This document shows, one piece after another, positions 23,496 through 34,058 of a stretch of 64,000 nt of DNA (position 1 is its first letter; every line of letters starts with the position of its first letter). A program made the position numbers and the translations under genes. The DNA is taken from the NCBI RefSeq assembly GCF_033568475.1, contig NC_133123.1, positions 18,214,622 through 18,278,621 on the forward strand. Reading direction: 5' to 3'. Under the pieces are notes generated by a model that saw nothing but the letters and a program-made list of their open reading frames with translations, was not told where the DNA came from and searched no databases. The stretch comes from Henckelia pumila. Taxonomy: Eukaryota; Streptophyta; Magnoliopsida; Lamiales; Gesneriaceae.

Positions 23496-23672
23496 CTTCT
23501 AGCGGCTTCCAGAAATGTCGCACCTTTGGGCAGTAGAATAGGGCATATGAGGTTGAGTCTTCGTGGTGATGACTCAACGGGCACCATCCCATGACCTGAA
23601 CATGGTGTTTCCTCAAATTTACCTGTGTAGGAATTATACTTTGAAAACCTCCACCAAAACGCATCTTTGGCG
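23496..23672 (-). pseudogene. LINE reverse-transcriptase zinc-binding (zf-RVT) remnant
   Basis: The minus strand reads LRKHHVQVMGWCPLSHHHED followed by STSYALFYCPKVRHFWK, the conserved C/H-rich zf-RVT segment of plant LINE proteins. It stops at the border of the hAT-like insert. The reverse transcriptase domain proper is not visible upstream. Confidence 0.68.
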
Positions 23673-24710
23673 GAATCGATAGTGACCAAAATATTTTGAG
23701 ATTTTAAGGCATTATACCCATGTATTTTCGAAAATTTAAGCATTATATCTAAGGTATCATCACAATATAGTGCTTTTGGTAATAGTGCCGCAAAACTAAG
23801 TTCAATTTTTTTAGTATTAATTAAGTTCGAGCATCTTATAAAAATTGTTTGTTGGTGTCTTGGTCTGTTTTTCAAATATTGAAAAATATCCTTTATACCC
23901 ACGTTCTTTTTCAATTACTTTCTCCTATCAGAATTTTTATCATAATTTTGACTATCTCAAAATCCATTATGCTGATTTTTATGTCATTTCAACTTTTCCA
24001 CCTCCCACATCTTTCACTTTTGAGAAAAAAAAACATGATGTTTGTTCGTTACACACGCAATGTGTGTGCCCCTACTGCTAGTATCCATTATGTTTTAGAT
24101 ATGAACAAGATACATATTTTTTTATTTTAAAAAATGATAATATTCACTTTTGTTTTGGCTCAAGTCTAAGTATTCTCTCAAAGCTACTTGGCCAAATTCG
24201 AGTCAACTTTTAATCTGCAATTCTCAAAGAATGTCCATGGGAGGCAAGAGTGGAGAAGAAGCCCATCAAATATAATAAAATCCCTTTCGTCTTCTAATTG
24301 CATTCTTTTTTCTTCTTTTTTTTTTTATAAGAAACATGTCTTCTAATTGCATTCTCGTGCTTAAACTAAACCGAATAGAATATGCGCCAGGTTGGTTATA
24401 AAGAAACTGATCTAAACACACTAATGTAGCCATGTCTTCGGAAGAATACATATGTATTGCCGCTCAAAGCAACAATACGAGCTTATATATAAAGAAACAC
24501 ACTCAAATTTCAGCATTGCCAATTCATATTTGGACCACTAAATATTTTATGTGGAGAGTGAGTGAGTCCAACTACGATACAAGACAATTCAAAATATTTG
24601 CTTTCAGTTAATATGGGGGGAAAGGGAAAGAACGAATTTCATCCAAAGTCAATTATGGCTGTCGAAAATAATCCTGAGTTTCCCTGTATCGGCAATGCTC
24701 AGCTCGTGGG
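23673..24710. other. AT-rich intergenic region 3' of the KGD4-like gene
   Basis: No coding region or repeat that I can support. The short plus-strand open frame at 24562-24813 overlaps the KGD4 terminal exon antisense and is taken as chance. Sequence next to 24711 should include the 3' UTR of the minus-strand gene. Confidence 0.4.
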
Positions 24711-26876
24711 TCAGATACAGCCTCCCAACTGTGCAAAGAGAGAACAACCAATTAACAATTGGGATCTGGAAAACAGAGACGATTCCAAAGCCTTTAAAAC
24801 ACATTTTATCTGACCAAAACATCATTTATTGGTCATCAATAGTTCAAGGTCACGTGATATCTCAACAAAAACTTGACATTTTGTTGTATGAGGGTGTAAG
24901 ACACATTAAACCGCTTAGGTATGGTCAGGTCTAGGCACAAGAGACGAGGTGATGCTAACATCTTATCCAAGTGAGACACTAAAGAATAAAAATTAAAATT
25001 AAGTATTTGTAACAAATTTCACCACATATCATCCAGCATATGCATTACAGGCTTATAGAATGACATCAGACACACATTCATCATTGCGTAAGCAAAAATG
25101 AACAATTATCACCTATATTTCAACTTGAATCCACCATCACTAAATTATATCTGCGCTTTGGAGCAAGACTTGTGCTTTCCCAAGGCGCAACCATTATTTA
25201 GTGGTTGCACCTTGGTTCCCATCTATGTGCACAGATTGAGTCTATTTGCAAACCTTGTTGGCTTTTAATGATTATGATATGGACTAGGACAGAAAGAAAG
25301 AAATGATTGATTTTTATACATTTCAAAAGTTTCTAAAGTAATTTAACACAAACATTCAAGACATGCTCATATAGGGACCCCAAACATATGCTACTCTTCA
25401 GAACAGTTTCGATATAATTACAAAGATTTAAAAGAATGTCAAATAAAACACCGAGCAATAACATACTTAAGAAAATACATTAAAAATGGACAAATCAAAT
25501 GATTGAGGGTATAGGAAAAACTTCACAAAAACAGTAGCCTTATAAAGAATTTTGGATGAAGAATAAATTCGACGACTTAAATTTTCAAATCAGTCATTCT
25601 TACATACCATTATAGCTTCAATCTCCTCTTGAGACACCGGCGTTCTTTTTGGCTGATCTGAAGCCTTTCCTCCCACAGACAAGTTGGACGGAGACCTTGG
25701 AAAAAATGCCTTCCCAACAGCTTCATTTGTAGCCGTCTCTTGATGCTGGGATGTTGCTATTTAGATAGGATGTATCAAGAAAGTTTGAAAAAGAGTCAAA
25801 CAAACAACTACTAGGCATCAATTGAACATTCGAACAAGTAAAATTAATCCATCCATGATAGGAAATTTGTTTAACAGACCGTTAACATCAGTACACTGCT
25901 CGATTTGTTAGATGACAAAAAGAGCATGTCACTCAACCTGATATCAATTAGATATTATCACAAATTAATGCCGATTTGTTAGATGACAAAAAGAGCATGT
26001 CACTCAACCTGATATCAATTAGATATTATCACAAATTAATGCCGATTTGTTAGATGACAAAAACACCATGTCATTCAACTTAATATCAGTTAGATATAGA
26101 ATATACAAGTGATTGCCCCATCAACATTAACATTCTCCATATCATATGACGTTGGATTGATATGAATTCTAGCCATACATACACCACCTTTTATTCGGTA
26201 ATTTGCTCGATATCCACTTTAAAGTATATCAATCTTTCCTGGAGAAACATAGATAACCAAAATAGAGAAATTGCATATTTATCCATAAGCACATGGCATG
26301 ATCATAACAATGCAATGATTAAGCTTGTATATTAAAAATCGAAAAAGGCTAACAATTTTCCTTCTCAAGTCTGCACGTGCTTCCTTGCTAAGTAATACCA
26401 TATCAGGTACCATCAAACACAAACTGAACACCGTAACTGTATGCAACAAGTGAAATAGACCAACTAAAGTTTAGATAATGAATCCTGTCATATATTTTGC
26501 AAGTCAATTAACCAAAACTGTTCGCGACAGCTACACGAGGGCACGGATGCAAGCTAACTGATGTTTCCTGCAGTGACAACTTAGGAGGACGCGATTCACG
26601 AAATCAAAATCACAGACATCTCGGCAATTTCGACTAGAGAATTTAGGGTTTAGCATTCGCCAAATTAAGGATCACACATAGGGACAATTACATCACGGGA
26701 CGACCGCATCACAACATAGACTATCGACGAAGCAAATTCCAATCACAACATAAACATCATTTTCACCAAAAAATGAAACAGATTCAGGTGGCAAAAGCAT
26801 TACCAGAAGCTTTGAGGTGCCGCTGAGGAAACTTGATGCGTGGAATCCTCTTCATCGCCTGCCCTGCGCCGCCCAT
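24711..26876 (-). CDS. KGD4: KGD4/MRPS36-like mitochondrial 2-oxoglutarate dehydrogenase subunit, 3 exons
   Basis: A 79-residue protein assembled from exons 26804-26876, 25608-25756 and 24711-24728 (240 coding bases). All introns are GT-AG with consistent phases (phase 1, then phase 0). The N-terminus MGGAGQAMKRIPRIKFPQRH carries the basic IxFPxR motif of the yeast Kgd4/animal MRPS36 family. The C-terminus KRTPVSQEEIEAIMLGGCI carries the family's VSQEE(I/M)E..xxGG ending. In yeast and animals this small protein anchors the E3 (lipoamide dehydrogenase) component to the 2-oxoglutarate dehydrogenase complex in the mitochondrial matrix; it was first described as ribosomal protein S36. No open frame over 60 codons exists because the terminal exon is only 18 bp. 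Intron 1 (1047 bp) carries a 71-bp tandem repeat. Short peptide-sized genes of this kind are easily missed by gene prediction. Confidence 0.85.
25901..26098. repeat. 71-bp tandem repeat, about 2.8 copies, in KGD4 intron 1
   Basis: Units start at 25901, 25972 and 26043 (CGATTTGTTAGATGACAAA...). The first two appear identical. The third diverges (ACACCATG for AGAGCATG) and is truncated. Confidence 0.93.
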
Positions 26877-28888
26877 TTTGAAACCTGCGTGCTCTTGAAG
26901 AATCTCGTGAAGGAAGAATGGCTGAAATTTTTGGTAAACTTTGTTGAATTTTTAATTTTAATTTTATTTTTATTTTAAAAAAAAGCTGTTTTCTAAAATG
27001 TTCAACGGAATATAATTTTGTAAGTAACTTTTTAGTTTCTCAAATTAAATCCGTATTCTAAACACAATTTTGATATTTTTATCGCTCAAATGGATCGATT
27101 TGATTTATATTTACAATAAAAAATAATATTTATGACACAAAAAATAACATTAATTCATGAGTCAAATAATATATATCACTCACAAAATTAATCGTAAGAT
27201 GTTCTCGTAAGAAATTTATAGTGGTTTGAAGAGTCAACTTCCAAATATTTTGAGTTCAATATAATCATTAAAATTGGAATCGGAGCTTAAAAAAAATATA
27301 GTCTTCATCCATGTTGAATTTAATTTTTCATTTGTTTCAAATATATGATTCAATTTTTATATTAATATTATTTTTCTTTCTCTTTAAACCAATCTATCGC
27401 TATTAATTTACTTTTTGAATCGCTAATTTTTTCATTTAATTTTTAATTCTAATGCTAGAATAATGACAAGAAATATTAATACAACAAATATCGGTTATGA
27501 GTGTGATATTCATCTCATAAATTCAAACCTCCATTCATCCGGTTGACTTTGTTTCACATTTACAGATTATCACACTAATTTATTGTTCTTTATTATTTAT
27601 ATAAGTACTCATTATGTATTATATTTTTATTATTTAAATGGGTTTTAGGGAGAAATTTTGGCTATTAATTACTAATCTTTAAATTGATTATTTAAATGGC
27701 CATCAATATTGGACTTTTATACTAATTTTTTTTAAAATTGGTTAAGAAAAAACTGAAAGGGTGCTTCTTAAAAGTTTTTTCGAACGCTACATAATTTCGT
27801 ATATTTCCAAAAGATGTTGGATGATTTAATTTGGACACTGATTCTAATTGCTTCGAACAACTAAACTTGGATATTCATTTTTACTATGTAAAAATTAAAT
27901 TGGAAATTTAGCTAAAGTATTTTAAATCCATAAATCTGAAAAAAAAAAATCGAACAAATTGACTAAGCATTATATGATCATATCCTTTCACCCAAGAACC
28001 GTACCATTTGCAAAAATAAAAAAAAAAAATAAAAAAAATCAACATATATATATTATAGTTCAACAACAACTAACAAGAGTTTACACTACACCTCCATAGC
28101 GATTGGAGGTTTGCTTTAGATACTTCAACTATCAAGCATTCGGCCAATACATGTTGCTTTTCAAAAATACAACTAACTAAAAATTATATAATTTAAATAT
28201 TTTAAATATTATCATAACATGCGAAATATTCGCTCAAATATAATCAAGTTTGTATTGTCATGTTACTAGCTATTAATTTAACGATATCAAAAGTTAAGCT
28301 CCGATTGAGTTTAATTCACGATCGATGAAATCAAGCTGGTGGAATCTAATTGAAATATTCAAATAATCGATTTATCACGGTAGGATTCAAACTCGAACAC
28401 TAACTTTGAGCTCATTTGGCATCCAAAGTGTTTTTTTTTTAAATGCTTTTTTAAGCTCTATTCTTGGGCTTTTGAAAAAACTCTAAATTTAATTTAAGTA
28501 AGTGTTTTTTTAAGCACCAAAATGCCCACTCAACCACATTATAAATTTTAAAAAACATTTAAAAAAAAGAGAGCATTTTTTTGGTTTGGTTTTTGATACC
28601 AAACGGGTTCTTTGTTAATATTAAATTAACTAAAACATAATTATTCAAAGTCAACTTCATTTCATTCTAACATGATTCGCATATATAATTTTAGTCTATA
28701 ATTAAATACCTCCTGTTTAGGCATACACCATGTCAAATAAGCTTAGCCATTTCGATGCTTTCTTTAATAAATAATAATGAAATATTGTTACACCTAAACA
28801 TTTTATTTTTTGGAATATCCCTAATTTTTCCCTAATAAAAATAAATAACCAAAATTTATATAATTTTATGCCATTTTAGGAGACTGGA
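26877..28888. other. Intergenic region between divergent KGD4-like and ATL-like genes
   Basis: AT-rich. It should contain the promoters of both genes, which point away from each other. Apart from the MITE-like block at 28408-28610 I see no coding region and no convincing named motif. Confidence 0.45.
28408..28610. mobile_element. MITE-like element with imperfect terminal inverted repeats
   Basis: Left end GAGCTCATTTGGCATCCAAA and the reverse complement of the right end, GAACCCGTTTGGTATCAAAA, match at about 14 of 20 positions around a TTTGG core. The 203-bp body is AT-rich and partly self-complementary. No convincing TSD, so the superfamily is left open. It lies about 280 bp upstream of the ATL-like start codon. 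Confidence 0.45.
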
Positions 28889-30479
28889 ATGATCCCAAGA
28901 AGAATGGAAACCATTGCAAAATCCTTCGTACTTTCTTCTTCCTTGTTAACTTTCTTCTCCATCTTAGCTCGATGTTCCGATCCATGCCAACCGGCGGCCT
29001 GCGACGCCTCCATGGACCTGAAAGTCCGGTTCCCATTCCGGCTAGTGAACCGGCATCCGGCCGGTTGCGGGTACCCGGGTTTCGACCTGCACTGCGACGG
29101 CAAGAACCGGACGATCCTGAATCTTCCCCGGTCCGGCGAATTCAGAGTGAACTACATTGACTACAGCGCGCAGGCCCTTCTGATAAACGACCCGGATTCG
29201 TGTCTCCCGAATCGGATCCTGAATTTCAGCCTGTCGGATTCGTCGTTCTCCGGAGCTTTCGTGAGGAGATATGCTTTCTTCAACTGCTCTTCCTCTTCCT
29301 CTTCCGCACGGATGAACTACAGCTCGTCGTATTCGTATCCTTTCGTGGTGTTGGATTGCCTGAGCCGGGGGAACTACACGGTCGTGGCGGTGAGGTCCCG
29401 CTTGTCGGCGGCGGATGTGCCGCCTTCGTGCCGGAGTATTGAGAGCGTTTCGGTGCCGCTGCAGTGGTCTACTTCGCCGTTTTATTGGGAGTCGCCGGAT
29501 TTGATGGAAGATCTGGAGCTGGTGTGGAGGGAGCCCAATTGCTGGGACTGTGAGAATCGGGGCGGGATCTGCGGGTATTCAGGCGGGTCGGGTCGTGATA
29601 TCGGGTGCTCCACTTCTTCCCGGTCGGGTGAGTTCTTTGGTCTTTGTTTTGGGTGGCTGCCAATGTTATTTGAACCAAATTTATCCTCCACGTTTTATTT
29701 ATTTCATTATAAAAGTATATATACCAGAAATTATACAAATAATTATTTAATTTTAGCAAACAATGAAAATAAAATTAATTAAGAGTTAATTATTCTATAT
29801 ATTTGTCATTTGTGTACCACGAAATATGCTATCTGTAAAGAGTCTAAAAACATTGTTTTAACATACATGTAACGGTTGACCTACATTTATCAATATATGT
29901 ATGGTATACTATTTTTTAGTGGAACTCGCATGTATAAATGAATGATCATGGGGTAGTGTCTTTGTAAGTAATTGAAACATACAGTAATATCCTGGCCTAG
30001 TTGAATCCGGGAAATCGGGTAAATTTGGAAGGGATTGGGTTTATATATAATTTCATTCCCTTTCCAGTACATTAGACCGAAAAACATAATATATAAATCC
30101 ATTATATAAAAAAAATATCATTTTTAAATGAAAATAAGTAAACTTCAATATTTTCCTACTTTGAATATATATTGAAATAGGTTCATACTAATATTAACTC
30201 ACAAAAACTCTAATGAGACAGAGTTATGTGTCAATTTTGTGATATGAATTTTTTATTTGATCAGACATATAAAAGATATATATATTTTACGTAAAAAAAT
30301 ATTATTTTATTATATAAATATATATGATCTGATTCGATTCATTCATGGATATAAATTCGAGTTCCGTCTTACACGAATATAGTTCACATGAATAGTCAGT
30401 TGGTTCACAGTTCCCACTCAAATCTAACCGGAGGTTAATGAATCGATTTTTTTTAGGGTTTGAACTAAGTAAGTTGTTA

Positions 30480-30510
<31 letters not shown>

Positions 30511-31283
30511 GTTCATCTAGTTGTTTCAAACAACGAGACAACGAACTAATTAATTTATTATTGACTTCACAATGGCGACTACGTGTAATGTGAAAGAATA
30601 ATAAACAAACAAATAAATAAATAAATCATATATTTGGGTAGTTGGGGGGTCACCAAATTAAACCAAGATTGTATGCTTTGATGTTTACGGGTAAAAGAAC
30701 ATTGTGCAACAACTACCATATATTTGGAACCAGTCCTTGTTAATAGTTATATATACATACATATTTTCTTTCTTTATTTAAAAATATATTTGATCCCACA
30801 ATAATATGTGTAGGGCTTCCAAGAAGTGCAAAATATGGGATCATAATTGGAATCGGAATACCGGGACTACTATGCATACTCGGGCTAGCGAGTTACTCTT
30901 TTGGCATGATCAAGAATCGGACTCGTTCTAATTCAGACCTTTCAGCCTCCACAATTCCCGAACCCCAGTCAGAGGTCCGAGCCGTAGGTGGTCTGGACAT
31001 GCCCACCATCGCCTCGTATCCCAAGATCATGTTGGGTGAGAGTGGTCGGCTCCCAGACCCCGCCAACCGCGTATGTCCAATATGTTTGTGTGACTACCAA
31101 CCTAAAGAGGGGTTGAGGAGTATACCGGAGTGCAATCACTATTTCCATGTTGGATGTATAGATGAGTGGCTTAAGCTCAATGGGACTTGCCCTTTGTGTA
31201 GGAACTCGCCTCCCACCTCGACCGCGACCCCTACTTCCACCATGTCATTATCGTCTTCACACTCGACACCGTCGAATCATTAA
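28889..31283 (+). CDS. ATL20/21/22-like RING-H2 membrane E3 ubiquitin ligase, 2 exons
   Basis: Exons 28889-29627 and 30814-31283 join through a GT-AG phase-1 intron (1186 bp) into 402 residues. Order: signal peptide (about 1-29, FVLSSSLLTFFSILA core); a Cys-rich, N-glycosylation-rich ectodomain of the GUB_WAK_bind type (about 32-95, with RFPFRL, CGYPGF and LHC); a WAK-associated C-terminal motif (218-240, NCWDCENRGGICGY); a transmembrane helix (about 254-276); and a C-terminal RING-H2 with C334, C337, C353, H355, H358, C361, C372 and C375. Spacing C-x2-C-x15-C-x1-H-x2-H-x2-C-x10-C-x2-C with Pro two before C353 is the ATL signature. It should pass ubiquitin from an E2 to membrane or secretory targets; the ectodomain may sense wall material (inference). 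An alternative start is Met6. The exon-1 frame runs on into the intron, so a naive call would truncate the protein before the RING. Confidence 0.9.
30484..30510 (+). repeat. TTA trinucleotide microsatellite in ATL-like intron
   Basis: About nine uninterrupted TTA/ATT units within the intron at 29628-30813. Confidence 0.9.
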
Positions 31284-31559
31284 TATAATGAAAAAAAGAA
31301 AAAAAAAAGAAAAAAAGAGAGAAATAAATAAACTCGGATTATATTAGGTCTACATGATTTTTTTTTCTTGTTGATTTTAGCATAAGATGGAAATATTTAT
31401 GTATCACTGTGAAATAGTTACACGTAAGATAGAATTCAAAATCTACACGCACAGGCGGGGCACAGCCACTAGTCCATGCTTATAGGAATGTTTAATAGGT
31501 TTTGTAAATTATAATATGTATTGTTTAGAAACGAGAATTGCTTGTATACCTTGAATTTA
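31284..31559. other. 3' flank of the ATL-like gene
   Basis: A purine-rich A/G stretch directly after the stop, then AT-rich DNA; probably 3' UTR and spacer. No other feature seen. Confidence 0.4.
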
Positions 31560-32098
31560 ATTAAAACGAGATGATCAAATTACATTGGAGTTCCATCTTT
31601 GGCCATTTCAATATGTTCGATATTTAAATTAAAGTGTTTGATTTTTAATTTTATGCAACTTTATATTGTGTGTGAGTTATTATCTAATTTGACTTTCTCC
31701 CGGTTCAAGCCCAGTGACTCGATCCATTTGGGTCTCATATTATTTAGTTATTTATTTGAACATTTTATCAAGACCCATAAATTCCTTAAAGCCTATAAGA
31801 GGCTCAAGCCCATGAAACTCTCCGACTATCTATAAATAGCTCAAGTTCTCTCATTCTTAAGGTATGCACTCTATAGTCACATGCTCTAGTACTTTAGAAC
31901 TTTTATTGAGCAAATACTGACTTGAGCGTCGGAGTGTTTTCGCCGGGCAACCTCCGGCGCCACTCACTTTGCTTTGTGATGCAGGTGACAACTCATGAAA
32001 TTTGGTCTTTGGAACAATAGTATTAATCCGGCTATCCAGATCATCACAAGTTACCCAGATTTTTCCTAATTGGGTAATATCGATTTTTCGCTACATCA
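31560..32098 (+). mobile_element. Element G: putative 5' LTR of a Tat-like gypsy element
   Basis: The right end is fixed by CTACATCA followed at once by GTTTGGCGCCGTCTGTGG, a priming-site arrangement I know from Tat-type elements. TATAAATA lies at 31831-31838, and downstream GACTTGAGCGTCGGAGTG and CCGGGCAACCTCCGGCG resemble R/U5 sequences of that lineage. The left boundary is not recognised (no partner LTR is visible), so the start coordinate is approximate. Confidence 0.6.
31831..31838 (+). promoter_or_regulatory. TATA box in element G LTR
   Basis: TATAAATA about 265 bp before the LTR end, in the usual U3 position. Confidence 0.55.
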
Positions 32099-32101
32099 GT
32101 T

Positions 32102-32120
32102 TGGCGCCGTCTGTGGAAAC
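32102..32120 (+). other. Element G primer-binding site
   Basis: TGGCGCCGTCTGTGGAAAC lies 3 bp after the LTR end. The TGGCGCCGTCTGTGG form is common in plant Tat-like elements. I do not assign the tRNA. Confidence 0.7.
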
Positions 32121-32141
32121 TTGTTCACTGTATCATTGAAA

Positions 32142-32543
32142 ATGCATAGTACTCCATCACAAACATCTCAACGAAATAATCGCAATGGAGACCCACCCCC
32201 AATCTCCAAACCACCGCTTGGATTTAGTTTGATACAGAAAACGTTGACAGCCTTAATGGAAGGAACAGCCGCACGCGCAGCGACTGAAGCGGTCGCTCAG
32301 TTTGTGGAATCCCATCAACGCCGAAGCACCGACAAGAGAGCTCATAGAACAGGGCTCTCATCTCATGACCCCGGTAACAAAGACCCAAAGAAAACTAAGT
32401 CTAAAGTGAAATACAAAGATCTTGAGGGGACCAAAAAAAATACTACTCATAAAATGGTGAAAAAAGTGTTCACACAGTTCACGACTTCTCTGACGAAAAC
32501 AAAACCACTAACCAACCCATGGAGATGGATCTCACACATATGT
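32142..32543 (+). pseudogene. Element G gag, N-terminal part, cut by insertion of element E
   Basis: Open frame from the ATG at 32142 (MHSTPSQTSQRNN...), rich in Pro, Ser and Lys with a repeated basic stretch, typical of the poorly conserved gag N-terminus in Tat-like elements. It runs into the TATGT target duplicated by element E and resumes at 58677 in a shifted frame. It starts 22 bp after the primer-binding site, leaving an unusually short leader. Gag would form the particle that packages element RNA; this copy cannot. Confidence 0.6.
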
Positions 32544-32723
32544 TGTGGGGACCTCGGGTTGTTAATTTTATCTTAGGGCAATTAATGATTAATTAACAAC
32601 TAATCAACAATAAATGAATATTAAAAACCAAGAGCTAAAAAAAAAAAAAATTAAATGTAGTAGCCCGAACCCTAATTGAGTAATTAAAGGATTAATGCTA
32701 ATCAAATAAATTGGGGATTGGAC

Positions 32724-32993
32724 GGATCGGAAGCTCCGAAGGGACGATCGGAAGCTCCGATCGGGATCGGAAGCTCCGATGAGGATCGGAGGCACCGATG
32801 ATATTACGTCATCCATGACGTGTGGCTGGATCGGAAGCTCCGATCAGGACCGGAGGCTCCGATCACCCCTATCCGGAGTCATCAAGTGATATTTTGACAC
32901 GTGGCAGATCAGGATCTTCGGAAGCTCCGATGACAGGATCGGACGTTCCGATCGAGGTTCGGACGTTCCGATCGAGGATCGGAGGCTCCGATC
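32724..32993 (+). repeat. Palindrome array directly upstream of TATA box, element D 5' LTR
   Basis: About ten GATCGGA-NNN-TCCGATC type inverted repeats with variable centres (AGC, GGC, CGT) and occasional arm changes, spread over 270 bp and ending 6 bp before TATAAATA. The 3' LTR copy lies at about 38680-38949. Confidence 0.92.
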
Positions 32994-32999
32994 GTTGTC

Positions 33000-33007
33000 T
33001 ATAAATA
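33000..33007 (+). promoter_or_regulatory. TATA box of element D 5' LTR
   Basis: TATAAATA in TCTATAAATAGAAGG directly after the palindrome array; probable core promoter of the element. Confidence 0.75.
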
Positions 33008-33997
33008 GAAGGCCGAGGCTTCATTTCTCCTTGCCAATTCCGGATTTCCTCTCTATTTCTAGTCATATTCGAGTTGTTCTAGCCTTCCTAGGCTTGAACT
33101 GGGAGTCGTCTAGACGTTCGGTAGTCGTAGCGGAGTTGTGCCCAAGTTCTGGAGGCATCGACATCAAAGGGCTAACGACGGACGAAGGTATAGCTCTTGC
33201 TTCCTATAAATATTTAGGAGTATGCTATAGCTTAGTTAAGGCTTTTAGGGCGCTATAATGATAGTAGTATCATTTCGCTGTGTAGGCGGACTTTAGGCTT
33301 GGACTTAGAGCTGGTAGTGCCTACCTGGTATTTGAGGTACGAAAGTACTGTTCGAGATATCCTGACTGAGTATGCATGTATTATGTGACCGCATGATTTA
33401 TATGCCATGATATTATGCTGCATTCATTTGCATCTTGCTGTATCTCCTTCGAGATGTCTGTAGTAGGGTTGTACCCTATCCTGTTAGTGGATGGACTTCC
33501 ATCGATTTGGGTCCGGCGTATCCACAGTTATCTCGGTATGGGAGCCACCTCCTGAAGCGACGGCACAGCGTGCTACATACCAGGGCCCGGTCTGTCTCTG
33601 TTATCTGATCCTTGACCTCGAGTCTATAGGGAGTTCACTTTGCATGCATGTATACTCATACTCTCGCACTGAGCGTTTTATGCTCACGTCTCGTACTCTG
33701 TATTTTCTGGACACCCTATTCCATGAGGCAGGTTTGCGATTGGACGAGGAGGGTGGATCCAGGAGGGGCTAGTCAGTGGTTGGCCAGCTGGAGCTTCGTC
33801 TAGGTTTTATTACTGTTGTTTGGGTCTATACAGCTATTCGATTTGGTTGTATATTTTTGGATAATTACAGATTCCTTTACTTGGGATTGTATAATGATAT
33901 TGGTTTCCGCAGTTTTATTCTGATATCTGTTTTATTAAGTTAATTGCATGCATAAGTTCTGTTCAGTAGGTGATCCGTGTAAGGGTCACTACATTTA

Positions 33998-34009
33998 TGG
34001 TATCAGAGC
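33998..34009 (+). other. Element D primer-binding site (iMet tRNA)
   Basis: TGGTATCAGAGC, 4 bp after the 5' LTR. Confidence 0.95.
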
Positions 34010-34058
34010 ATGCAAAAGATTTCTTGGGATTTAGTCTCATCTTGAGGTATTTTTGTAG

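Larger units (their letters stand above)
32656..33993 (+). mobile_element. Element D 5' LTR
   Basis: 1338 bp, with palindrome array (32724-32993) and TATA box (33000-33007). Confidence 0.96.

Noticed and set aside
23468..23914. 148-codon minus-strand frame as a separate gene
   Set aside because: It overlaps the zf-RVT reading in another frame, and its sequence has no recognisable domain.
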